A stretch of DNA of 64,000 nt, taken from assembly GCF_001513745.1 (NCBI RefSeq), contig NZ_CP013380.1:2170001-2234000 (forward strand). Reading direction: 5' to 3'. Made by a program: the position numbers and the translations under genes. Position 1 is the stretch's first letter, and each line of letters opens with the position of its first letter. The notes below the pieces were generated by a model. That model was not told the origin of the DNA. It saw only the letters and a program-made list of their open reading frames with translations, and searched no databases. Origin of the DNA: Burkholderia humptydooensis. GTDB lineage: Bacteria > Pseudomonadota > Gammaproteobacteria > Burkholderiales > Burkholderiaceae. Shown here piece after piece: positions 18,558-27,356 of the stretch.

Positions 18558-19919
18558 ATGAACTTCAGCATGTTGTCCCGCATCGTCCCGCGCGCGATCG
18601 CGGCGGGCTGTCTGTTCGCGGCGGCGGGCGCGTCGCAGGCGGCGGGCGTCTACGCGCCCTACGTCGACGTGACGCTCTATCCGACGCCGCTCGTCGACCA
18701 GATCGGCGTGCAGCAAGGCATCCAGCAATTCATGCTCGCGTTCGTCGTGTCGGGCGGCAACCAGTGCGTGCCGTCATGGGGCGGCGTGCAGCCGATCGGC
18801 AACGGCGCGACGGGCGATCTGCTCGACAAGATCGCGACATCGGTCGCGGCCTATCGCGCGAAAGGCGGCGACGTCGCGGTGTCGTTCGGCGGCGCGGCCG
18901 GCCAGCCGCTGATGCAGGCGTGCGCGAGCGTCGCCGCGCTGAAGGGCGCGTACCAGACCGTGATCGACACGTACAGCCTCACGCACGTCGATTTCGACAT
19001 CGAAGGCGCGTCGCAGCAGGATTCGGCCGCCGTCGCGCGCAACTTCCAGGCGGTCGCGCAACTGCAGGCCGACTACGCGGCGAAAGGCAAGCCGCTGCAC
19101 GTGACGCTGACGCTGCCGGCGATGCCCACGGGCCTCGTGCAGGACGGCCTGAACGTGCTGAACGCGGCGCTCGCGAACAGCGTGACGCTCGACGCGGTGA
19201 ACATCATGACGATGGATTACGGCCCGTCCGGCATCGACATGGGCGCGGCCGCGATCAGCGCCGCGCAGGGCCTCTACTCGCAGCTCGACACCGCCTACAA
19301 GTCGGTGGGCAAGCCGCAGACCGACGCGCAGCTCAAGCAGCTCGTCGGCGTGACGCCGATGATCGGCGTCAACGATGTGGCGGGCGAGGTCTTCACGCTC
19401 GCGAACGCGCAGAGCGTGCAGACGACGGCTGCGAACAACGGCTACGGCGTCGTCGGCATCTGGTCGATCACGCGCGACAAGGCGTGCGACGGCGGCTCGC
19501 AATACGCGTCGCCGATCTGCTCGGGCGTCGCGCAGCAGCCGTATGCGTTTTCGTCGGTCTTCAAGCAACTGGGCGGCCACTGGGGCTCGGGCGTCACGCA
19601 GGACCCGAACTACGGCGGCGGCTCGGACGGCGGCGGCACGCCGCAGCCGGGCGCGCCGTGGTCGGCGACGCAGGTCTACACGGCGGGCGCGACGGTCACG
19701 TACCAGGGCACGACCTACCAGGCGCAATGGTGGACGCAGGGCGACATTCCGGGGCAGGCGGCGGTGTGGAAGCCCGTCGGCGGCAACGTGCCGGCGTGGT
19801 CGTCGACGGCCGCGTATCCGGGCGGCGCGTGCGTGATGTATCAGGGCGCGAAGTATTGCGCGAAATGGTGGACGCAGGGCGACGTGCCGACCGCGGGCGG
19901 GCCGTGGGCGAGAGCGTGA
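18558..19919 (+). CDS. Secreted family-18 chitinase with two chitin-binding modules
   Basis: This 453-residue protein starts at ATG 18558 with GGAGAG upstream. The signal peptide ends near A-S-Q-A-A-G. The GH18 catalytic domain has the family motif T-H-V-D-F-D-I-E-G, whose last acidic residue (near 151) is the catalytic acid, and A-V-N-I-M-T-M-D-Y-G. After a Gly/Ser-rich linker come two short carbohydrate-binding modules of the CBM5/12 type (Y-Q-A-Q-W-W-T-Q-G-D-I-P-G and Y-C-A-K-W-W-T-Q-G-D-V-P), about 50 residues each. The enzyme hydrolyses chitin outside the cell. It appears monocistronic and is followed by a perfect GC hairpin. It has no functional link to the cobalamin genes on either side. 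Confidence 0.92.
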   Translation: MNFSMLSRIVPRAIAAGCLFAAAGASQAAGVYAPYVDVTLYPTPLVDQIGVQQGIQQFMLAFVVSGGNQCVPSWGGVQPIGNGATGDLLDKIATSVAAYRAKGGDVAVSFGGAAGQPLMQACASVAALKGAYQTVIDTYSLTHVDFDIEGASQQDSAAVARNFQAVAQLQADYAAKGKPLHVTLTLPAMPTGLVQDGLNVLNAALANSVTLDAVNIMTMDYGPSGIDMGAAAISAAQGLYSQLDTAYKSVGKPQTDAQLKQLVGVTPMIGVNDVAGEVFTLANAQSVQTTAANNGYGVVGIWSITRDKACDGGSQYASPICSGVAQQPYAFSSVFKQLGGHWGSGVTQDPNYGGGSDGGGTPQPGAPWSATQVYTAGATVTYQGTTYQAQWWTQGDIPGQAAVWKPVGGNVPAWSSTAAYPGGACVMYQGAKYCAKWWTQGDVPTAGGPWARA

Positions 19920-19949
19920 GCGCGCCGGCCGGGCCGCGCGCCGGCGCGC
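19920..19949 (+). terminator. GC-rich hairpin after the chitinase gene
   Basis: GCGCGCCGGC (19920-19929) and GCCGGCGCGC (19940-19949) form a perfect 10-bp stem that begins at the last base of the chitinase stop codon. No T-tract follows, so it may block the transcript end against nucleases, or terminate inefficiently. Confidence 0.45.
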
Positions 19950-20122
19950 AGTAGCCGGCTGTCGCGGCGGGACCGGCCGCGGGCGGGCCTCTCCCGCGTG
20001 GATCGCGATGCGAGCCGCGCCGGCGGATCGGATGTCGGCGCGGCTGCAATATGACGATCGGACGATGGAGCAACGCCGCGCGGCTGCAGTATCCTGAGCG
20101 CACCGATCCTTCCGGAGCCGCC

Positions 20123-20395
20123 ATGAAACGCTTCCTGTCACGCGTCACCCTCTCCTGCCTCGCGCTGGCTGTCGCACTCGTCGCATCCGTCGCGCAGGCT
20201 CAAAAGCAGACCTACCATTTCGACGAAGGCGGCACGACGCCGACGGGCGTCACGTCACAGCCGGCTTCCGCGCCCGCGCAGGCGCGCACGCGTCAGGCGA
20301 AACCGCATCGGCATCCCGTGCACCGGAGCAAGCATCATCGGACGCACCGCCGCGCGCGCAGCGTGCGGAGCGATAGCTTCTATTCGCATCCTTGA
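20123..20395 (+). CDS. Small exported basic protein, function unknown
   Basis: This 90-residue protein starts at 20123 with GGAG upstream. It has a textbook Sec signal (M-K-R-F-L-S-R-V-T-L-S-C-L-A-L-A-V-A-L-V) with probable cleavage after A-Q-A near residue 26. The mature peptide starts with a polar, Thr/Pro-rich part and ends in a His/Arg-rich tail (H-R-H-P-V-H-R-S-K-H-H-R-T-H-R-R). Such tails can bind metal or nucleic acid, but nothing here proves it. It stands alone between the chitinase and a convergent carboxylesterase. Confidence 0.7.
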   Translation: MKRFLSRVTLSCLALAVALVASVAQAQKQTYHFDEGGTTPTGVTSQPASAPAQARTRQAKPHRHPVHRSKHHRTHRRARSVRSDSFYSHP

Positions 20396-20498
20396 TGCGT
20401 GCGTGACATACGCGACGCGCACGCCGTCCGCGGCGCACGCGTTCGAGGGCATCGCGCAAGCGCACTTGCGCGCGGGCGGCGGCCCCGAACGGGCGTGA

Positions 20499-21185
20499 TC
20501 ATGCCGTCTGAAGCGCCGCGATCCGCGCGTGCAGCCACTGGCGCAGCGCGTCGAGTTCCTCGATGCACACCGAATGCGGCATCGGGTACGCGTGCCAGTC
20601 GACGCTTGCGCCCTTCTCGCGCGCGAAATCGCGGGCGACCTCGCCGAGACGGATCGGCAGGATGTCGTCGTCGGTGCCGTGCGCGGCGAAGATCGGCGTC
20701 GTGCGATTCGCGTCGGCGAGCCGCTCGTCGATGAAGCGCGGCGACGGCACGTAGCCCGACAGCACGATCAGGCCCGCGAGCGCATCCGGATGCGTGAGGC
20801 CCGCCGAGTACGTCATCGCGCCGCCCTGCGAGAAGCCCGCGACGAAGATCCGCGACGTCGGGATGCCGCGCCGGTTCTGCTCTGCGATCAGGCGCCGCAC
20901 GGTCGCGCACGACGCGTCGATCCCCGCTTCGTCGACTTGCCGGTTCACGCCTTCGAACGACAGGATGTCGTACCACGCGCGCATCACATAGCCGTTGTTC
21001 GCGGTGACTGCGATCTCGGGCGCGTTCGGGAACACGAAGCGCACGGCCGGGCCGTTCGCGATCCGCAGCTCGGGGACGAGCGGCACGAAGTCGTTCGCGT
21101 CGGCGCCGAGGCCGTGCATCAGGATCACCGCGAACGCGGGATGGGGGCCGGTTTCGATTTCGATCGTCGGCGGGTCGTCGAGCAT
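20499..21185 (-). CDS. Carboxylesterase / phospholipase family alpha/beta hydrolase
   Basis: This 228-residue cytosolic hydrolase starts at 21185 with GGAG upstream. The fold start A-V-I-L-M-H-G-L-G-A-D-A-N-D-F is followed by F-V-F-P-N-A-P. The nucleophile elbow G-F-S-Q-G-G lies near residue 119, with acid D near 171 in H-G-T-D-D-D-I-L-P and histidine near 203 in M-P-H-S-V. This matches bacterial EstB and acyl-protein-thioesterase-like carboxylesterases in length and order. It lies downstream of the chelatase gene on the same strand, separated by about 110 bases, and could be read through from the cobN unit, but it has no known role in cobalamin synthesis. Confidence 0.9.
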   Translation of the reverse strand: MLDDPPTIEIETGPHPAFAVILMHGLGADANDFVPLVPELRIANGPAVRFVFPNAPEIAVTANNGYVMRAWYDILSFEGVNRQVDEAGIDASCATVRRLIAEQNRRGIPTSRIFVAGFSQGGAMTYSAGLTHPDALAGLIVLSGYVPSPRFIDERLADANRTTPIFAAHGTDDDILPIRLGEVARDFAREKGASVDWHAYPMPHSVCIEELDALRQWLHARIAALQTA

Positions 21186-21296
21186 GCTGAGGCTCCGTGG
21201 GATGGGATGGATCGGGGACAGTGCGTCGATGATCGCATATCGAGATGGCGATCGGCGCGCGGCGCGTGCAATGGGCAGCCGAGTCCCGCCGTTCCG

Positions 21297-21989
21297 TCAC
21301 ACGCTCCCGCGCGCGAGCGCGTGGGGCGCGACGAACGTCGCGCCCCACGCCTGCGCGAGCCGCTCGCAGCGGCCGAGCCTCACGGCCGCGTCGTCGAAGT
21401 CGACGATGACGACCCGGTCGGCGAGCGCCGGCCGCGCCGGCGATTCGGCCGTTCGCCCGTCCGACAGCAGCCACAGCCAGCGCTGCTGCCGCGGGCGGCG
21501 GCGCGCGGCGCGCGCGAGCAGCCGCGTCGCAACGCCGATGCCCTGCGCGAGCGGCGTGCCGCCGCCTCCGCCGACGGGCGCGAGCCAGCGCTCGTTCCAC
21601 CAGCGCGGCACGGCCGGCCCGAAGCGCACGTCGGCCGAGCCGCCGCCGAAGCAGACGAGCGCCGCGTCGGCGCGCTCGCGCGCGAGCGAATCGAACAGCG
21701 CGACGACGAGCCCCTTCGCACGCGCAAGCCGCTCGGCCGTCAGCATCGACGCCGAGCAGTCGAGCACGAAGCAATGCAGCGCGCCCGGCGAGCCGGCCTG
21801 CGGCCGATAGCGCAGATGGTCGGCGCGCAGCGCCTCGCCACGCTTCGCCGCGAGCGTCGCGCGCCATGCGATGCGCGTGCCGGGGCGGCCTCGCGCATCG
21901 TCGCGGCGCATGCCTCGTTCGAGCCATCGAAGCCCGCTGTCCGGCGCGTGCGCGGCGACAGCGGCGGCATCCGTCCGATGGCTCAGCGT
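21297..21989 (-). CDS. VWA domain of the cobalt-chelatase ChlD-like subunit, read by -1 frameshift from the ChlI-like gene
   Basis: This frame encodes about 230 residues and is open from the A7 run at 21989-21995 to the stop at 21297. The von Willebrand A domain shows the MIDAS motif D-C-S-A-S-M, a GGGGGTPLAQG loop and V-V-I-V-D-F-D-D. The N-terminal part (L-R-W-L-E-R-G and I-A-W-R-A-T-L-A-A-K-R-G) matches the usual lead-in of chelatase VWA domains. An ATG at 21911 exists but would remove that lead-in and has no good ribosome site. The likely product is a 684-residue ChlI-ChlD protein made by slippage on A AAA AAA. The VWA part should bind CobN and couple ATP hydrolysis to cobalt insertion. 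Confidence 0.8.
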   Translation of the reverse strand, partial: TLSHRTDAAAVAAHAPDSGLRWLERGMRRDDARGRPGTRIAWRATLAAKRGEALRADHLRYRPQAGSPGALHCFVLDCSASMLTAERLARAKGLVVALFDSLARERADAALVCFGGGSADVRFGPAVPRWWNERWLAPVGGGGGTPLAQGIGVATRLLARAARRRPRQQRWLWLLSDGRTAESPARPALADRVVIVDFDDAAVRLGRCERLAQAWGATFVAPHALARGSV

Positions 21990-21995
21990 TTTTTT
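21921..21995 (-). promoter_or_regulatory. Programmed -1 frameshift signal: A7 slippery site plus nested stem-loop
   Basis: On minus the zero frame reads CTA AAA AAA CGC TGA, so A AAA AAA fits the X XXY YYZ slippery form three bases before the stop. Four bases downstream of the A7 run, GAGCCATCG (21976-21984) pairs perfectly with CGATGGCTC (21921-21929). Inside this, CCGCTGTC (21957-21964) pairs perfectly with GACAGCGG (21934-21941). A one-base backward slip joins the ATPase frame to the VWA frame. Frameshifting in chlD-type chelatase genes is described; the elements here are read directly from the sequence. Confidence 0.8.
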
Positions 21996-23350
21996 AGCGG
22001 CAGCGGGATCACGCCTTTGACGGACGCGATGCCCACCGGCTCGGGCGGCAGATAGCCCCAGTCGCTGTCGTCGGCGGCTGCGCGGCGCTCGCCCGCCGCT
22101 TGTCGGTCCGCATCGGACGGCGCAGCCCCCCGATCACGCGCCGATCCGGCCGCGTCGGCCAGCCGCGCGCCGCCTGCATCGCGCGGCGGCGCATCGCGAT
22201 GCGCCGGATCGGTCGCGGTTTCGCGCTCGGCGGCATCCGTCGCCGCTTCGGGCTTCGATTCGGGCCACGATTCAGACCGAGACTCGGGCCGCGTGCGCCG
22301 ATGGCGCAGCACGTCGGCGGCGACGCGCCCGACGTGCGCCACATCGACGCTCGCCGCCCCGTCGAGCGCCGCGAGCGCCCGCGCGGCGCGCAGCATCACG
22401 AGGTCGCCGCGCAAGCCGTCGACGGCCGCGTCGATGCACAGCTCGGCGACGCGCGCGTGCGCGGCGTCGTCGAACGCAAGCGCTGGCAGCGCTGCACGCG
22501 CCGCACGGATTTTCGCGGCGAGCGCTGCCTGCGCGTCGCGGTACTGCGCGCGAAAGCCGTGCGGATCGAGATCGAACGCGAGCCGCGCCTTGACGATCCG
22601 CTGCCGCGTCGCCGCGTCGTAGCAGTTCGCGAGCTCGACCATCAGCCCGAAGCGATCGAGCAGTTGCGGCCGCAGCTCGCCCTCTTCCGGGTTCATCGTG
22701 CCGACGAGCGCGAAGCGCGCCGCGTGGCTGTGCGAGACGCCGTCGCGCTCGACCGTGTTGACGCCGCTCGCGGCCGCGTCGAGCAGCGCGTCGACGAGCG
22801 CGTCCGGCAGCAGATTGATCTCGTCGACGTACAGCACGCCGAGATGCGCGCGCGCGATGAGGCCGGGCGAGAAGCGCACCGCGTTGTCGGCAAGCGCGCT
22901 CGCGAGGTCGAGCGAGCCCGTGACCTGCTCATCGGTCGCCGACAGCGGCAGCGTGACGAAGCGCCCTTCGGGCAGCAGCTCGGCGAGCGCGCGCGCGGCG
23001 GTCGACTTCGCGGTGCCGCGCGGGCCGCTGACGAGCACGCCGCCCAGCCCCGGATCGACGGCGACGAGCAGCAGCGCCTGCTGCAGCGCAGCCTGGCCGA
23101 TCAGCGCGGAAAACGGATAGACGGCCGGCAGTGCGCGGTCGTCGGAGGCGGCGGCCGCAGCCGCGCCGGCTTCGTTCGTTTGGTTCACCTGAGTTCCCGT
23201 GATGGTGACGGTTGCGCCGGATGCATCGGATATGCCGGGCGCGACGGTCGGCTCGACCGCGCGTTTCGCGACGCGCGCCGCGCTTGCAACGTCGTTCATG
23301 CCGTTCGCGCCGCGCGCGACACTCCCGCTGTCGATCGCCCCGCCGCTCAT
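21983..23350 (-). CDS. ChlI-like AAA+ ATPase subunit of the cobalt chelatase
   Basis: This 455-residue protein starts at 23350, its ATG overlapping the cobN stop (ATGA). After a low-complexity N-terminal 80 residues comes the magnesium-chelatase-type AAA+ module: Walker A G-P-R-G-T-A-K-S-T-A near residue 107, Walker B G-V-L-Y-V-D-E-I-N-L-L near 170, and the sensor G-T-M-N-P-E-E-G-E-L-R-P-Q-L-L-D-R-F-G. A long acidic/Pro/Ala linker ends at P-L-P-L-K-K-R. In a CobN-dependent system lacking CobS and CobT, this ATPase would power cobalt insertion into hydrogenobyrinate diamide. The stop lies just after a slippery A7 run, so both this short form and a longer ChlD-like form are expected from one gene. 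Confidence 0.9.
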   Translation of the reverse strand: MSGGAIDSGSVARGANGMNDVASAARVAKRAVEPTVAPGISDASGATVTITGTQVNQTNEAGAAAAAASDDRALPAVYPFSALIGQAALQQALLLVAVDPGLGGVLVSGPRGTAKSTAARALAELLPEGRFVTLPLSATDEQVTGSLDLASALADNAVRFSPGLIARAHLGVLYVDEINLLPDALVDALLDAAASGVNTVERDGVSHSHAARFALVGTMNPEEGELRPQLLDRFGLMVELANCYDAATRQRIVKARLAFDLDPHGFRAQYRDAQAALAAKIRAARAALPALAFDDAAHARVAELCIDAAVDGLRGDLVMLRAARALAALDGAASVDVAHVGRVAADVLRHRRTRPESRSESWPESKPEAATDAAERETATDPAHRDAPPRDAGGARLADAAGSARDRGAAPSDADRQAAGERRAAADDSDWGYLPPEPVGIASVKGVIPLPLKKR

Positions 23351-26300
23351 CGCCGCCCGCCTTCGAGCCGCTGCTCGCTCGCGAGCAGATAGCCTTCGAT
23401 CGCGTCGCGGTGCGCGCCCGGCGCCTGCCACAGGCCGCGCTGCATCGCCTCGACGAGCCGCTCGCAGATCCCGTGCAGCGCGTGCGGATTGTAGCGCTCG
23501 AGGAACGCGCGCGTGTCGGCGTCGTGCAGGTACGCGTCGGCGACGAGCGCGTACTGGTGATCGGCGACGACGCGGGCGGTCGCGTCGTACCCGTACAGGT
23601 AATCGACGGTCGCGGCGATCTCGGCCGCGCCCTTGTAGCCGTGCCGCTTCACGCCGTCGATCCACTTCGGATTGACGACCCGCGAGCGGATCACGCGCGC
23701 GATCTCCTCGCGCAGCGTGTTGATCCGTGGCGCGGCCGGATTGCTGTGGTCGCCGTGATAGAGCCCCGGCTGCCGGCCCGACGCGTGGCGCACCGCGGCC
23801 GCCATCCCGCCCTGGAACTGGTAGTAGTCGTTCGAATCGAGGAGGTCGTGCTCGCGGTTGTCCTGGTTCTGCACGACGGCGTCGATCATCGCGAGGCGCG
23901 CGCCGAACGCGTCGTGCGCGGCTTCGCCGGCGCTGTTCTGCGCGTACGCGTAGCCGCCCCAGTTCCGGTACGCGTGCGCGAGATCGGCGTCGGTCTGCCA
24001 GCGGCGGCCGTCGATCAGCGCCTGCAATCCCGCGCCGTATCCGCCCGGGCGCGCGCCGAACACGCGCCAGCCGGCGCGCCGGCGCGCCTCGTCGGCGGGC
24101 ATGCCGCGCGCGACGAGCGCGTCGGCCTCGCGCCGCACGCGCGCGCGCACCGGGTTCAGGTGCTCGGGCTCATCAAGCTCGGCGACCGCCTGCACGGCCG
24201 CATCGAACAGATGCATCACGTTCGCGAACGCGTCGCGAAAGAAGCCCGACACGCGCAGCGTCACGTCGATCCGCGGCCGGTCGAAGATCTCGATCGGCAG
24301 GATCTCGAAATCGGTCACGCGATGGCTGCCGGGCGCCCACTTCGGCCGCACGCCGAGGAGCGCGAGCGCCTGCGCGACGTCGTCGCCGCCCGTGCGCATC
24401 GTCGCCGTCCCCCACACCGACAGGCCGACCGCGCGCGGGTAGTCGCCGTGCTCCTGCAGGTGGCGCTCGATCAGTTGCTGCGCCGATTTGAGGCCGATCG
24501 TCCACGCGGCCTGCGTCGGCACCGCGCGCGTGTCGACCGAGTAGAAGTTGCGGCCCGTCGGCAGCACGTCCGGCCGGCCGCGCGACGGCGAGCCGCTCGG
24601 CCCCGGCGGCACGAAGCGGCCTTCGAGGCCGCGTCGCAGTTGACGCAGTTCCTCGTCGCCGCATGCGTCGAGGCGCGGCAGCACGTCGCGCGCGATGCGT
24701 TCGAGCACCGCGTGCGTGCGCGGCCAGTGCGCGGCGACGTAGGCGGGATCTGCGAAGTCCGCTGTGTTCGGGCGCGGCGCGTCGTTCGGCGTCCCGGCGT
24801 CGCGTGACGCGTCGCTTGGGCCGATGAGGCTTTCGGTGGCGCGGTCGTGCGCGGCGCTCGACGCATGCGCGCAAAGCAGCGCTTTGCCGCCACGCCCGTG
24901 CGCATCGCGGCCGTCCGCGCTGATCCGCTCGATCAACCGGCTCGCGAGCCCTTCGAGCCGCTCGCGCGTGTCGCCCGCGTGCCGCCACGGCTCGTCGCCG
25001 ATCGCGCACAGCGCGGCGGGCCGCGGCCCCGTCCACGGCGCGGCCCAGTCGGACGCGAGCGGATCGAACGATTCGCCGAGCGCGAGATCGTGCGCGAGCG
25101 CGCCGATCAGCCCCGCGTGCTCGCCGCGCCCGTCGCCCGACGGAAAGCGCGCGAGCGCCGCGAGCGTGTCGCGCCGCTGCCGGCCGCGCGGCGAACTGCC
25201 GAACGTGTGCAGCCCGTCGCGGATCTGCGCCTCCTTCAGCTCGCAGAGCCACGCGTCGACGCGCGTGAGCAGCGCATCCTCCGCGTCGCGCCCGGCAGGC
25301 GGCGCGATGCTCAATTCCTCGTGCAGCTTGTGCTCGACGATGGTCGCGAGAATCGTCTCGCGCAGCACCTTCGCACGGCGCGCGTCGACCATCAGCGCGT
25401 CGTAGTATTCGTCGACCTGCCGCTCGAGATCCTGCAGCGGCCCGTAGTTCTCCGCGCGCGTGAGCGGCGGCATCAGGTGATCGACGATCACTGCCTGCGC
25501 GCGCCGCTTCGCCTGGCTGCCCTCGCCCGGATCGTTGACGATGAACGGATACAGATGCGGCATCGGCCCGAGGATCAGATCCGGCCAGCACGCATCGGAC
25601 AGCGCGACGCTCTTGCCCGGCAGCCATTCGAGATTGCCGTGCTTGCCGACGTGGACGACCGCGTCGATGCAAAACGCGTCGCGCAGCCAGAAGTAGAACG
25701 CGAGATACGCGTGCGGCGGCACGAGATCGGCGTCGTGGTAGTTCGCGTAATCGTCGTTGCCGTGCGAACGCGACGGCTGCACGCCGACGAACACGTGGCC
25801 CGCGCGCCAGCCGGCGATCGGAAAGCGCCGCTGCCGCAGCGTCGGGTCCGCTTCGGGCGGCCCCCAGCGCGCGTCGAGCGCATCGCGCACCGCAGCCGGC
25901 AACTGCGCGAAGCGGCGCAGGTAATCGTCGAGCGGATAGCTCTGGAACGCCGGGCGCAACGCGCGCGTCGACGGATCGTTCGTCACGCCCTCGGTGATCC
26001 GTGCGAGCAGCGCGTCGCCGTCGCCCGGGAGCGCGTCGATCCGATAGCCTTCGTCGCGCAGCATCGCGAGCACCGCGAGCGCGGACGCCGGCGTGTCGAG
26101 CCCGACGCCGTTGCCGATCCGCCCTTCGCTCGCCGGATAGTTCGCGAGCACGAGCGCGACGCGCTTGCGGGCGTTCTCGAGCGTGCGCAGCCGGCACCAG
26201 CGGCGGCTCAGCTCGGCGACGAACGCGATCCGCTCGTCGTCCGGCTGGTAGCGCACGACGTCGACCTCGGTGTGCGGGCAACGGTACGCAAGCCCCTTGA

Positions 26301-27300
26301 AGCTCACCGCGCGCGTGACGATCCGGCCGTCGACCTCGGGCAGCGCGACGTGCATCGCGATGTCGCGCGCGTTCAGCCCGTGCGGATCGGCAAGCCACGC
26401 GTCGCGGTTGCCGCCCGACAGGATCACCTGCAGCACGGGCGCATCGCCCGCCAGCGCCTCGGGCTCGGCGGCGTCGAGCGCGCCCGCGGCGAACGCGGTC
26501 GTGTTCAGCACGAGCGACACGTTCGCTTCCGCGCACAGTGCGTCGACGACCGCGCGGCTCATCGCGTCCTTCAGCGACGTTACCGCGATCGGCAGCGGAT
26601 TCAGGCCGGCGCGCGCGAGCGCGTCGGCGAGCGCGTCGAACACCGCGGTGTTCGCGGCCTGCCAGTGCGCCTTGTAGAACAGGATCGCGACCACCGGCGC
26701 ATGCTCGCGCCAGCGTGCGCGCCAGTCGTCGAGGCTCGGGCTCGCGAGCCCCGGATGATAGAGCGCGGCGGCGGGCAATGGGCGCGGCGGCTCGGGCTCG
26801 CCGCCCACGCCGAGCGCGTGATGCGCGATGCTGCGCAACAGCGCTTGCGCGTTCGCCGGCCCGCCCTCGCGCAGATAGCGCCACCACAACCGACACAGCC
26901 CGGGCGCGACGGTGCTCTTCGCGATCAGGTTCGGATCTTCCTGCAGGTCGCCCGAGAACATCGCGAGCTTTTGCCCGGCGCGGTCCGCGAGCGCGACCGC
27001 CTGCTCGATCCCGTACGGCCAGTACGTCTCGCCGCCGAGATGGTCGATCACGACGGCGCGCGCATGCCGCAGCACGTCGTCGACGTAGAAATCGACCGAC
27101 GCCGGTTGCCTGAGGAACGTCACGTTCGCGAGCCGCACGCTCGGAAAGCCGTCGCCGAGCGTCGGCACGACGCTCGCGAGCAGCGACAGCGTGGTGTCGG
27201 CCGAGCTCAGGATCACGATGTCGGCCGGCCGCTGGTCGATCCGGACGACGCCCGCCGTATCGTCGACGAAACCGCCCGGCGTGGTGCGCAACAGATGCAT
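23347..27300 (-). CDS. cobN: Cobaltochelatase large subunit CobN
   Basis: This 1317-residue protein starts at 27300 with GGGAG upstream. It belongs to the CobN/magnesium-chelatase H family and inserts cobalt into hydrogenobyrinic acid a,c-diamide in the aerobic pathway. Family patterns include A-I-L-F-Y-K-A-H-W-Q-A-A-N-T-A, V-L-Q-V-I-L-S-G-G-N-R-D-A-W, V-A-L-V-L-A-N-Y-P-A-S-E-G-R-I-G-N-G-V-G-L-D-T-P and V-V-H-V-G-K-H-G-N-L-E-W-L-P-G-K. Near the C-terminus is F-Q-G-G-M-A-A-A-V-R. Length is typical. It is the third gene of the unit NiCoT-cobW-cobN-chlI/D led by the minus-strand riboswitch, which places cobalt import, handling and insertion under one B12-responsive control. Confidence 0.96.
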   Translation of the reverse strand: MHLLRTTPGGFVDDTAGVVRIDQRPADIVILSSADTTLSLLASVVPTLGDGFPSVRLANVTFLRQPASVDFYVDDVLRHARAVVIDHLGGETYWPYGIEQAVALADRAGQKLAMFSGDLQEDPNLIAKSTVAPGLCRLWWRYLREGGPANAQALLRSIAHHALGVGGEPEPPRPLPAAALYHPGLASPSLDDWRARWREHAPVVAILFYKAHWQAANTAVFDALADALARAGLNPLPIAVTSLKDAMSRAVVDALCAEANVSLVLNTTAFAAGALDAAEPEALAGDAPVLQVILSGGNRDAWLADPHGLNARDIAMHVALPEVDGRIVTRAVSFKGLAYRCPHTEVDVVRYQPDDERIAFVAELSRRWCRLRTLENARKRVALVLANYPASEGRIGNGVGLDTPASALAVLAMLRDEGYRIDALPGDGDALLARITEGVTNDPSTRALRPAFQSYPLDDYLRRFAQLPAAVRDALDARWGPPEADPTLRQRRFPIAGWRAGHVFVGVQPSRSHGNDDYANYHDADLVPPHAYLAFYFWLRDAFCIDAVVHVGKHGNLEWLPGKSVALSDACWPDLILGPMPHLYPFIVNDPGEGSQAKRRAQAVIVDHLMPPLTRAENYGPLQDLERQVDEYYDALMVDARRAKVLRETILATIVEHKLHEELSIAPPAGRDAEDALLTRVDAWLCELKEAQIRDGLHTFGSSPRGRQRRDTLAALARFPSGDGRGEHAGLIGALAHDLALGESFDPLASDWAAPWTGPRPAALCAIGDEPWRHAGDTRERLEGLASRLIERISADGRDAHGRGGKALLCAHASSAAHDRATESLIGPSDASRDAGTPNDAPRPNTADFADPAYVAAHWPRTHAVLERIARDVLPRLDACGDEELRQLRRGLEGRFVPPGPSGSPSRGRPDVLPTGRNFYSVDTRAVPTQAAWTIGLKSAQQLIERHLQEHGDYPRAVGLSVWGTATMRTGGDDVAQALALLGVRPKWAPGSHRVTDFEILPIEIFDRPRIDVTLRVSGFFRDAFANVMHLFDAAVQAVAELDEPEHLNPVRARVRREADALVARGMPADEARRRAGWRVFGARPGGYGAGLQALIDGRRWQTDADLAHAYRNWGGYAYAQNSAGEAAHDAFGARLAMIDAVVQNQDNREHDLLDSNDYYQFQGGMAAAVRHASGRQPGLYHGDHSNPAAPRINTLREEIARVIRSRVVNPKWIDGVKRHGYKGAAEIAATVDYLYGYDATARVVADHQYALVADAYLHDADTRAFLERYNPHALHGICERLVEAMQRGLWQAPGAHRDAIEGYLLASEQRLEGGRR

Positions 27301-27356
27301 CGCTCTACTCCCGCTTCAATCGCGCCCGGCTGCGCCGCGCTTCGCCCGCCGCCGCG

